Assembly: GCA_900540045.1 (NCBI GenBank)
Contig: UQEF01000039.1
Span: 1 to 24,173 of the forward strand
Direction: 5' to 3'
Origin: an uncultured Eubacteriales bacterium
Lineage (GTDB): Bacteria > Bacillota > Clostridia > Christensenellales > Aristaeellaceae
DNA: 24,173 bases
In this document: piece after piece, positions 6,865-12,030 of the stretch
How the letters are laid out: each line of letters begins with the position of its first letter
Numbering within the stretch: the stretch's first letter is position 1
Made by a program: the position numbers and the translations under genes
The notes under the pieces: generated by a model
What the model saw: only the letters and a program-made list of their open reading frames with translations
The model's database searches: none
Told to the model about the DNA's origin: nothing

Positions 6865-7122
6865 TCAGTAAAGCGTCCACCAGTAATCGAAAACTCGTCG
6901 ATAGCTGTTTCCCTTATGCGGGAGATCCATATACTTGCGCACCCTTGCACTGGATGCCTTTTTGCACCAGTTCTGGCAGTTGCTGTTCTTAGGATACTTT
7001 ATGTATTTTCCTGTGGGCATCCACTTGCCATCGACATATGACCAGTCTACATATCCAGCATGCGGACGATAGCCATGCGTGACGATTCTGAAGAGATGCT
7101 TGAATTTCCGCTCGTTCATCAT
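6865..7122 (-). CDS. Small basic hypothetical protein
   Basis: An 85-aa basic and aromatic-rich protein (MMNERKFKHLFRIVTHGYRP, and ending RVFDYWWTLY). A Cys pair (NCQNWCKK) and the KGNSYRRVFDYWW ending resemble small proteins that recur in Clostridia mobile elements, but I cannot give it a function. ATG 7122 overlaps the stop of the preceding 35-aa frame (ATGATGA), which points to translational coupling since no clear ribosome site stands alone. The stop codon lies 12 bases before the AbrB-like gene's start and its end carries that gene's GGAGGT. Confidence 0.55.
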   Translation of the reverse strand: MMNERKFKHLFRIVTHGYRPHAGYVDWSYVDGKWMPTGKYIKYPKNSNCQNWCKKASSARVRKYMDLPHKGNSYRRVFDYWWTLY

Positions 7123-7226
7123 GCGTCTGTACGCACGCCCGTCCGTCGTTTCGGCTGCGGCGGAAGCAAGTCAGCCCTCTGCTGCTCGGAGGCTTCGATC
7201 TGCCTGTTTAGCTCTATTTCGGTCAT
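7119..7226 (-). CDS. 35-aa hypothetical protein
   Basis: A tiny frame, MTEIELNRQI to PKRRTGVRTDA, with AAGAGGGC seven bases before ATG 7226 and a TGA that overlaps the next gene's ATG. It also overlaps the 3' end of the 58-aa frame by 56 bases in another register. It may be a real peptide or act mainly to couple translation of the 85-aa gene. The overlap arrangement is the main support; no family is recognised. Confidence 0.4.
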   Translation of the reverse strand: MTEIELNRQIEASEQQRADLLPPQPKRRTGVRTDA

Positions 7227-7347
7227 AAGCCCTCTTGTTTGGTATCACCCGCGTAACGGGAACCACGCCATTCCACGAACCGCGCTGTTTGTCATGATGC
7301 TCTTTCTGAGCACGCTTGCTCTGTTTCTCCAATGGGACGTGCTTCAT
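7171..7347 (-). CDS. 58-aa basic mobile-element protein
   Basis: A small, very basic protein: VPLEKQSKRAQKEHHDKQRG, then SWNGVVPVTRVIPNKRAYDR. The layout LxKQSKxAQ...RGSWNGVxPVTRVxPxKxAYDR recurs, as far as I recall, in tiny genes of Clostridia integrative elements, and no function has been assigned. High Lys/Arg content suggests binding to nucleic acid, as inference. ATG 7347 has AGAGGTG eight bases upstream. It overlaps its upstream neighbour by 56 bases and its downstream neighbour by a similar amount, which makes a five-gene overlapping string. Confidence 0.6.
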   Translation of the reverse strand: MKHVPLEKQSKRAQKEHHDKQRGSWNGVVPVTRVIPNKRAYDRNRAKQADRSLRAAEG

Positions 7348-7678
7348 TGGGCTTACACCTCTTTTCCAGGAGCGCCCTTGCTCCGTCGTTCATTTTTGCG
7401 ATAAAGGATGTGCAGAATTCCTCATACCCGGGATAACCGCACAGAATCATTTTACGATTCAGTTCAGACAATGCAGAGAGGAACCTATCACGATCTCGTT
7501 TCCTAACTTTGCAGAAGATTACAACATACGGTTGATCCAGATGCTGGAATTCATTTCCGAAACGGACCGTCACCTTATGCTGGATGAACAGCTGATCGGC
7601 ATAGTATTCCGGTACGTCAATGAATGCATAATGATCATACAGCAGGGAAAATCGTTCAAGTGTAAAATAGTTCTTCAT
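7292..7678 (-). CDS. Hypothetical protein, first gene of the small-gene string
   Basis: A 128-aa soluble protein (MKNYFTLERFSLLYDHYAFI at the start). The middle reads like an alpha/beta domain (FGNEFQHLDQPYVVIFCKVR) followed by a helix (RDRFLSALSELNRKMILCGY). Not recognised by name. ATG 7678 is preceded by GGAGGGCTGG. It is divergent from an XRE gene 87 bp away, so it may share control with it. The last 15-20 residues overlap the 58-aa gene and look low in information (ETEQACSERAS). Confidence 0.6.
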   Translation of the reverse strand: MKNYFTLERFSLLYDHYAFIDVPEYYADQLFIQHKVTVRFGNEFQHLDQPYVVIFCKVRKRDRDRFLSALSELNRKMILCGYPGYEEFCTSFIAKMNDGARALLEKRCKPNEARPIGETEQACSERAS

Positions 7679-7702
7679 CCAGCCCTCCGCGTTAAAAACC
7701 GC

Positions 7703-7731
7703 TTGTCATAAGGTGCTTCAGAGAATATAAT
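7703..7731 (+). promoter_or_regulatory. Near-consensus sigma-A promoter of the 7766 XRE gene
   Basis: -35 TTGTCA (7703-7708, one mismatch), a 17-base spacer and a perfect -10 TATAAT (7726-7731). The start point would lie near 7738, some 28 bases before the ATG, with AAAGGAGG between. A strong promoter fits a regulator that represses its own gene or is always made. Confidence 0.7.
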
Positions 7732-7765
7732 ATAAGGACACGACAATGCAAAGGAGGCGAAAGCC

Positions 7766-8209
7766 ATGCATCAGAAGCCTTTCCCGGTAATCGACATGGT
7801 CGAAACCGGCAAGAACATCATGCGCCTGCGCGAGGAACGCGGCATGACTGTTCGGGATCTGCAAGCCTACTTCGGCTTTGAAGAACCTCAGGCAATCTAC
7901 AAGTGGCAGCGAGGAAAGAGCCTGCCCACCGTTGACAACCTGTACGCTCTGGGCGCTTTGCTGGATGTGCCTATGGAGGATATCCTGGTACCTGCAAACG
8001 CAAAATCGAATATAATCATGCTTGAGCAGCAGGAAGAGCCCTGCTGCTCGAATCATTTTTGGCCCGGCTGCTTTGGACACGGCAGGAATCGGAGAACACT
8101 TCAACCATTTTTGCTGATGCAATGCGCTTTGGGTTTCTTCCGAAGAAGACTCCCGCCACTCACTGCATCAGACCGTTTGCCCGAAGGCATTTTTCTTACT
8201 TGCATGTAA
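7766..8209 (+). CDS. XRE-family HTH regulator with Cys-rich tail
   Basis: A 147-aa predicted DNA-binding protein. Residues 12-76 form the helix-turn-helix domain: GKNIMRLREERGMTVRDLQA, then YFGFEEPQAIYKWQRGKSLP, then DNLYALGALLDVPMEDILVP. The run FGFEEPQAIYKWQRGKSLP is typical of a regulator subgroup frequent in Clostridia mobile elements. After about residue 90 come EEPCCSN and a Cys/Trp/Arg-rich tail that reads less like conserved protein; relatives I recall end soon after the CC motif, so the last 40 residues may be a run-on after a frameshift. AAAGGAGG is placed eight bases before the ATG and a near-consensus promoter lies upstream. Targets unknown. Confidence 0.8.
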   Translation: MHQKPFPVIDMVETGKNIMRLREERGMTVRDLQAYFGFEEPQAIYKWQRGKSLPTVDNLYALGALLDVPMEDILVPANAKSNIIMLEQQEEPCCSNHFWPGCFGHGRNRRTLQPFLLMQCALGFFRRRLPPLTASDRLPEGIFLTCM

Positions 8210-8470
8210 GCGGTAATCAGCCGCAATCAGAGGATGGAGACGTGTGGTTGGGCGTTCGGATGAAAGATTGGCAAACTGGCGGATAGGCAGTTTTGCGTGG
8301 ATCGATGAGTGAAACGGCGTCTGAAGAACGAATCATCTTGGAGCTCTAGCAGGAGCACTGTTTCATCAATACTTGGAGTGTGCAGCGTTATAGTTCATCT
8401 GCACCTGAACCGATATCCATGCTGCACCTATCCTGCCGCTTCCAAAGCAGCCGGGAGCCAGAGCAAGGCA

Positions 8471-9112
8471 TCAAGCCTCGCCCTGAGCCTCCGCAAACGC
8501 GCTGAAGATCTCAGCGAAAGAGTCGTTCACGTCAAAGGGTGCTTCATAAGCAACTTCGGAGTTGACCAAACAACGATCCAGTTCCGCAGAAACGGCATCC
8601 GCGCGACGGTTCATTTCGGCGGCGAAGTTCCGCACAACCTTGCGATCAAAGTTGATCGTGGTAACCCTTTTCACATCACAGCGGTAGGTCACCTGATTGC
8701 CTTCCTGATTGAAGCGATAGCCGGTACCGCCCCCATTGATGAGAACCTCGGAGTTGCGCACATCCGCCATGCGTTTAAGGACCCGGGCAATCTCCTGACG
8801 CTTGGCGTTCAGGCTGACCTCGCTGTCCATATCGATGGGCAGTGCATTCTTGGCGGTGTGGATAGCCTTGCTCAGCTTCTCACGCTGCGCCATCAGGTGC
8901 ATCAGGAATCCGACCAGTACAGTGATTTTATCCGCAAACTCGGTGGGCGGCGTATCGACAACCGTTTCATTTTCTGCCCCGTCATAGACCTTTTTGCGGA
9001 GATAGGTGTTTTCTACCCTGGTGATATTCGCATCTCGGTCGAGGACGTCCTGAGCTTCTTCCATCAACGCGCCCAGCTTATTCTGAAAACGGAATGCTTC
9101 TTTCAGATTCAT
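8471..9112 (-). CDS. Conserved coiled-coil hypothetical protein of mobile elements
   Basis: A 213-aa soluble protein, mostly helical. It opens with MNLKEAFRFQNKLGALMEEA, has a long helical middle (FADKITVLVGFLMHLMAQRE, then KLSKAIHTAKNALPIDMDSE), a glycine-rich short loop (INGGGTGYRFNQEGNQVTYR), and a second helical part ending in acidic residues. I recall similar proteins in Firmicutes phage-like and integrative elements, but no function is established. ATG 9112 has AAAGGGGTG six bases upstream; an in-frame GTG at 9121 is part of that site. It follows the HTH gene by 73 bp on the same strand. Confidence 0.7.
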   Translation of the reverse strand: MNLKEAFRFQNKLGALMEEAQDVLDRDANITRVENTYLRKKVYDGAENETVVDTPPTEFADKITVLVGFLMHLMAQREKLSKAIHTAKNALPIDMDSEVSLNAKRQEIARVLKRMADVRNSEVLINGGGTGYRFNQEGNQVTYRCDVKRVTTINFDRKVVRNFAAEMNRRADAVSAELDRCLVNSEVAYEAPFDVNDSFAEIFSAFAEAQGEA

Positions 9113-9185
9113 AATGTTCACCCCTTTTTGCTCTTCATGGGTATATTTTAGCTTTTGCTTCGCTGATTGTCATTGAACCGCTGGT

Positions 9186-9572
9186 TTAGAGGAGCTTGTG
9201 ATCTGTCAGACCCGAGATGGTATCCCGCAGGTTCCGAATCACTTCTCTGAGATGGGTGTTCTCGATCACAAGCAGCGCCATTGCCATGGTAATGGTATCG
9301 TCATTCTCCGACGGACCCTCTTCAGCCTCGGCCGGCACCTGTACATCAGGCTCCGGCTGAGGCTGTTCTTTGCTTGTTTGGTATTCGAAGAGCGTATTCA
9401 TGTCTTTGGAGCCGGAATCATCGGATTCATTTGCGGGAATCCTGTCCAATTCGCGGCACCAGCGGTATATGGTGCAATGGGCCAGTTTCAGTTCCTTGCA
9501 GGCCTTCGTGATGCCTGCCTGTTTCATCAGTTCTATGGCATTGCGCTTGAACTCTTCCGTATACTTGCTCAT
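9186..9572 (-). CDS. IS3-OrfA-like HTH protein without transposase partner
   Basis: A 128-aa protein. Residues 1-45 (MSKYTEEFKRNAIELMKQAG, then ITKACKELKLAHCTIYRWCR) match the HTH_Tnp_1 domain of IS3/IS911 OrfA. The middle is acidic and Pro-rich (residues 50-90) and the end is a leucine-zipper-like helix (MALLVIENTHLREVIRNLRD), as in OrfA dimerisation regions. No OrfB with a DDE catalytic domain lies downstream and no inverted repeats of an IS were found, so this is probably a domesticated DNA-binding protein rather than an insertion sequence. I see no strong ribosome site at ATG 9572; a weak AAAGGA lies 7-8 bases upstream. Confidence 0.7.
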   Translation of the reverse strand: MSKYTEEFKRNAIELMKQAGITKACKELKLAHCTIYRWCRELDRIPANESDDSGSKDMNTLFEYQTSKEQPQPEPDVQVPAEAEEGPSENDDTITMAMALLVIENTHLREVIRNLRDTISGLTDHKLL

Positions 9573-9588
9573 GATAATCCTTTCATGT

Positions 9589-9690
9589 TCAGCCGTCGCC
9601 GAACAGTTCGTCCAAACAGTATTCCAGTTCTATGCCGCCGTCATGTGTCAAACCTGTTTGCGATCACATGGCGGCAATAAGAAAGTTCAT
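9589..9690 (-). pseudogene. Small broken gene after the antitoxin-like gene
   Basis: The antitoxin-like gene ends with AAGGAGG followed by ATGA, a classic ribosome site and start overlapping its stop, as if a coupled gene followed. That frame reads MNFLIAAM, meets TGA, then continues SQTGLTHDGGIELEYCLDEL to FGDG and a second stop. The coding look after the first stop suggests a small gene hit by a nonsense or indel change. It is far too short to be a usual RelE or Doc toxin. TGA recoding is unlikely because other genes here stop at TGA. Confidence 0.35.
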
Positions 9691-9953
9691 TGTGCCTCCT
9701 TACAGCGCCGCATCTCTTCTTCGATACGCTCCAATTCTTCAGGCGAATAAAGCAGAGAAAATCGGCGTTTGAAGTCGCTCCAGCTGAACATCAGCAGATC
9801 CGGTTTCCCGTCAGACATTATCAGTATTGGGCTGTGTCCCGCTTCAATCATTTCAAATACGGATTCCAGATGCTGTTTAACCTGCTCCTGCGTAACAGTA
9901 GGCAACTCGCTTACTCCGAGCAATTCTTTCAGTTCGTTGTGCGTCATATTCAT
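9687..9953 (-). CDS. Phd/YefM-like antitoxin-type protein
   Basis: An 88-aa protein whose middle resembles the Phd/YefM antitoxin fold: HLESVFEMIEAGHSPILIMS, then DGKPDLLMFSWSDFKRRF, which parallels the usual pattern of a helix, then PvvItrnGkp.avlis.edyee. The C-terminus is a charged helix (SPEELERIEEEMRRCKE) of the type that binds a toxin. The N-terminal 30 residues are longer than usual. GGAGG precedes ATG 9953 at three bases and a second in-frame ATG (9947) at nine, so the shorter start is possible. It overlaps a 58-aa frame upstream (GAATGA) and is followed by a broken frame, so no complete toxin gene is visible. Confidence 0.6.
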   Translation of the reverse strand: MNMTHNELKELLGVSELPTVTQEQVKQHLESVFEMIEAGHSPILIMSDGKPDLLMFSWSDFKRRFSLLYSPEELERIEEEMRRCKEAQ

Positions 9954-10126
9954 TCGCCTCCGTTTCGTCGGAGCATTGTTTTTGCTGGCACATTACGACA
10001 AGCAGATCTCCAGCAATAACCGAAGGGAGTGAAGCAAACGGCCTTCTGCAGATTATCAAATGGCCTGTTCTTTACGATGATGTCGCCCGTTTTTTGCACA
10101 GCATCCTCATGCTCGTTGTGTCTCAC
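9950..10126 (-). CDS. 58-aa hypothetical protein coupled to the antitoxin-like gene
   Basis: An open frame from GTG 10126, product RHNEHEDAVQKTGDIIVKNR, then PFDNLQKAVCFTPFGYCWRS and a basic end. The TGA overlaps the next gene's ATG, and the last codons contain its GGAGG, which supports translation. The start is uncertain because no strong ribosome site precedes the GTG and in-frame TGA stands nine bases upstream. Three Cys and one Trp; no family recognised. Confidence 0.4.
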   Translation of the reverse strand: MRHNEHEDAVQKTGDIIVKNRPFDNLQKAVCFTPFGYCWRSACRNVPAKTMLRRNGGE

Positions 10127-10181
10127 CTCGCATATTCAGAATGCTAATCTGCCTGCGCACAGAAACAGAAATTGTGCGTCA

Positions 10182-10187
10182 ACTATA
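10182..10187 (-). promoter_or_regulatory. Possible extended -10 element
   Basis: On the minus strand TGC-TATAGT forms an extended -10 (TGn before the hexamer), with a TTGAGA hexamer 19 bases further upstream. It would serve the 58-aa and antitoxin-like genes. A short inverted repeat (GCGCAC/GTGCGT, about 10156-10179) lies just downstream of it and could be an operator. Confidence 0.3.
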
Positions 10188-10277
10188 GCACATGGCTTTC
10201 CCGAAATCTCAATTTTGATAAAAATGTAGGCACAACTGCTGAAATCATCAGAATAACCACCCGTGCTGCATTTTGCC

Positions 10278-10307
10278 AACCAGCGGTAAAAGACAACACC
10301 GCCGGTT
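10278..10307 (-). terminator. Possible terminator hairpin after the XRE gene
   Basis: AACCAGCGG (10278-10286) and CCGCCGGTT (10299-10307) form a 9-bp stem with one mismatch, 35 bases past the stop of the minus-strand XRE gene. There is no T run after it, so it may only be a stem-loop. The rest of 10127-10342 holds nothing else that I can support. Confidence 0.35.
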
Positions 10308-10342
10308 AATTCCAATCAGAGGGAGGTTTGCTTATACTGTTG

Positions 10343-10699
10343 TCAGCGCGATCTGAAAAGATGATGCGTATCACGCAGCACATGTTTGAGTGATCGGGCG
10401 CTTTCAACGATCACCCTTTTCTCATACTCGGAGCAGTCCTCAAGCAAAGCGGACAGTTCGGCATCGACAGCAGCCGTATTCTGGTCAATGTACCCGGCAA
10501 GCAGAACGTCCATCGTCACCTTCAGCGCATTGGCCACATCGATCAGCATTTCGAGACTGGGGCCTTTTTGCCCGTTTTCCACCAGCGAAATGTAGGTGGG
10601 AGACTTGTCCACCATCTCGGCCAGTGTCAGCTGCGAAAGATGCTGCTGTTTGCGAAGAAGTCGGATGCGCTTGCCAATGGTTTGATAATTGAGATACAT
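10343..10699 (-). CDS. XRE-family repressor, divergent from the recombinase-side genes
   Basis: A 118-aa regulator. Residues 8-67 are a Cro/CI helix-turn-helix: GKRIRLLRKQQHLSQLTLAE, then MVDKSPTYISLVENGQKGPS, then MLIDVANALKVTMDVLLAG. The SPTYISLVENGQKGPS recognition helix and following turn are very close to consensus. The C-terminal 45 residues (a helix, LSALLEDCSEYEKRVIVESA) probably form a dimer interface. AGGAGGG lies nine bases before ATG 10699. It is transcribed away from a second XRE gene across a 155-bp control region, the CI/Cro-like arrangement of phage and element switches. Confidence 0.85.
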   Translation of the reverse strand: MYLNYQTIGKRIRLLRKQQHLSQLTLAEMVDKSPTYISLVENGQKGPSLEMLIDVANALKVTMDVLLAGYIDQNTAAVDAELSALLEDCSEYEKRVIVESARSLKHVLRDTHHLFRSR

Positions 10700-10854
10700 G
10701 GGTTATCCCTCCTATAAATTTTCATACCTCAATTATCAAGTGCAGCTTATATTATCATCTACTATTTATATAATTTCCCATGCTCCGAGGGTAGAATAAT
10801 AGGCATACATAGTCTGGAGACGATATTTTATGCTCCGGAAGAGGTGGTGAGCGG
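10700..10854. promoter_or_regulatory. Shared control region between two divergent XRE genes
   Basis: The region is AT-rich at its centre, with a TATAAT at 10769-10774 on the plus strand and TATAAG-type sequence on the minus strand near 10746-10754. The octamer ATGCTCCG occurs twice in direct orientation (10780-10787 and 10830-10837), 50 bases apart. The second copy lies 17 bases before the plus-strand start codon. Both regulators could bind here and set which side is active. No clean -35 could be assigned. Confidence 0.5.
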
Positions 10855-11217
10855 ATGAACAATGAAGCGCTGCAGCGTGAGTATGAGCAGATTGGTGCAA
10901 GAATTCGCAATGCACGAATCGAGCAGAAAATGAGTCAGGCTGATCTCGCTGCAAAGGCAAACATTTCTCTCCCGCATATCAGCTCTATTGAACTGGGCAA
11001 AACGAAAATGCTTCTGAGCACCTTTATCCGTGTGATCGAAGCCCTGCAGATTTCAGCTGATTCCGTGCTCAGAGCCAATGTACCGACTGTGACCAGCATG
11101 TATGCCAGCGAGATTGCAGAACTGTTTGAGGACTGCACGCCATCGGAACTTGAGTCGCTGAAATCCATCATTCAGAACATCAAAGCGACCATGAGAAACA
11201 ATCAGAATAATCAGTAA
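10855..11217 (+). CDS. XRE-family regulator upstream of the recombinase operon
   Basis: A 120-aa regulator. Residues 12-71 are a helix-turn-helix domain: GARIRNARIEQKMSQADLAA, then KANISLPHISSIELGKTKML, then LSTFIRVIEALQISADSVLR. The C-terminal region (IAELFEDCTPSELESLKSII) is a helix with the same ...LFEDCTPxE pattern seen as LLEDCSEYE in the divergent regulator, so the two are probably distant paralogs. GAGGTGGTGAGCGG stands before ATG 10855. A strong terminator follows, so it is separated from the recombinase operon and probably controls it in trans. Confidence 0.85.
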   Translation: MNNEALQREYEQIGARIRNARIEQKMSQADLAAKANISLPHISSIELGKTKMLLSTFIRVIEALQISADSVLRANVPTVTSMYASEIAELFEDCTPSELESLKSIIQNIKATMRNNQNNQ

Positions 11218-11222
11218 ACCTT

Positions 11223-11254
11223 GGAGTGGATCGTCATGATTCACTTCTTTTTTT
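11223..11254 (+). terminator. Intrinsic terminator after the XRE gene
   Basis: GGAGTGGATC (11223-11232) and GATTCACTTC (11238-11247) form a 10-bp stem with two G-U pairs and a 5-base loop, followed at once by seven T. It begins five bases after the stop codon. Confidence 0.8.
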
Positions 11255-11274
11255 GTAAATTCGCATATTCATTT

Positions 11275-11304
11275 AACCAGAAGTAACGTGTTTTACCTCT
11301 GGTT
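11275..11304. promoter_or_regulatory. Inverted repeat upstream of the recombinase operon
   Basis: AACCAGAAGTAA and TTACCTCTGGTT form a 12-bp dyad with one mismatch around a 6-base centre (CGTGTT). It lies about 65 bases before the first operon gene, after the terminator, where a promoter or operator for the operon must be. A T-rich tract follows, so it could instead be a second terminator or a leader hairpin. The -10 is probably near TATAGT (11332-11337), but the -35 is unclear. Confidence 0.4.
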
Positions 11305-11367
11305 TGTTCCTTTTCTCCCCATACAATTTTATAGTATTCGCATAGTGATGCAACGGTGGAGGTAAGT

Positions 11368-12030
11368 ATGCAGGAGAACAAAGAACAGAAGCCGGGAACA
11401 GATATGGTTGTCCCGGATGATAAAACCTCCATGTGGGATATGATCAGATATGGAGGTACTTCGCGTTTGGTCAGTCCTTTCGCGCGCGATCCTCAGGAAG
11501 AAGCTCAGCGCCGAATGCTGGCACACCATAAACTGTGGCTGGAAAGCATCCAGCATGAGTATCCAAGCCCCTACACGCATTATAGGATCGGCGTATATAT
11601 TCGCTTCTTCAATCAGACAAAATATGCGGATTACCTTCTGTATCACAAGCAGGAGTTTATCGACACCATCTCCCTCTGCCCAAACTGGACGCTGGCCGAT
11701 TTCTATGTCGATGAGGGACAGTCAACCCCATACATGGAAAATGCGAAGGAATGGTCTCGACTTCTGCAGGACTGCATGGATGGAAAGATTGACCTGATCA
11801 TCACACAGAAGGTCAGCAATGTTTCACGCGATCCCAAAGAAATAACCTTCTGCGCGCGCTTTCTGGCCACGCTCGAAAGCCCGGTCGGGATTTATTTCGT
11901 CAATGAGGACATTTACACGCTGGCTTCTTACTATCAGGAGGATATGCGGGAAAAGCGATTCTTCCCGTCGCCCGACTGGCAGATGCTTCCGGAGGATGAT
12001 GGGGAAGAATGGGGGATTTTTCTTGAGTAA
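11368..12030 (+). CDS. Resolvase-like protein lacking catalytic residues (dead recombinase partner)
   Basis: A 220-aa protein. Residues 70-185 align by eye with the N-terminal catalytic domain of the recombinase encoded next: YRIGVYIRFFNQT matches RVGVYVRVSTDDP, CPNWTLADFYVDEGQST matches HPKWDLVDIYADEGISG, and GKIDLIITQKVSNVSRD matches GRIDLIITKSVSRFARN. The nucleophilic serine is replaced by Phe81 and the SRxxR arginine by Asn151, so it should not cut DNA. The first 70 residues (MWDMIRYGGTSRLVSPFARD and on) are unique to it; no DNA-binding recombinase domain follows. ATG 11368 has GGAGG five bases upstream. The stop overlaps the next start, so the two are made together and may form a mixed dimer or tetramer. 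A regulatory subunit is the inferred role. Confidence 0.8.
   Translation: MQENKEQKPGTDMVVPDDKTSMWDMIRYGGTSRLVSPFARDPQEEAQRRMLAHHKLWLESIQHEYPSPYTHYRIGVYIRFFNQTKYADYLLYHKQEFIDTISLCPNWTLADFYVDEGQSTPYMENAKEWSRLLQDCMDGKIDLIITQKVSNVSRDPKEITFCARFLATLESPVGIYFVNEDIYTLASYYQEDMREKRFFPSPDWQMLPEDDGEEWGIFLE

Noticed and set aside
8309..9151. 280-codon plus-strand frame
   Set aside because: It is antisense to the conserved 213-aa coiled-coil gene, which has a ribosome site and family-like sequence.
9186..9572. Insertion sequence of the IS3 family
   Set aside because: Only the HTH half is present; no DDE transposase frame and no terminal inverted repeats were found nearby.
9664..9690. Stop-codon recoding (TGA read as an amino acid) in the small frame after the antitoxin
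   Set aside because: Many genes in the window end at TGA, and no suppressor tRNA or selenocysteine element is visible.
11903..12022. Upstream extension of the serine recombinase
   Set aside because: The extra 40 codons overlap the dead partner in another frame, and the sequence has no domain; TTG 12023 fits the overlap pattern better.
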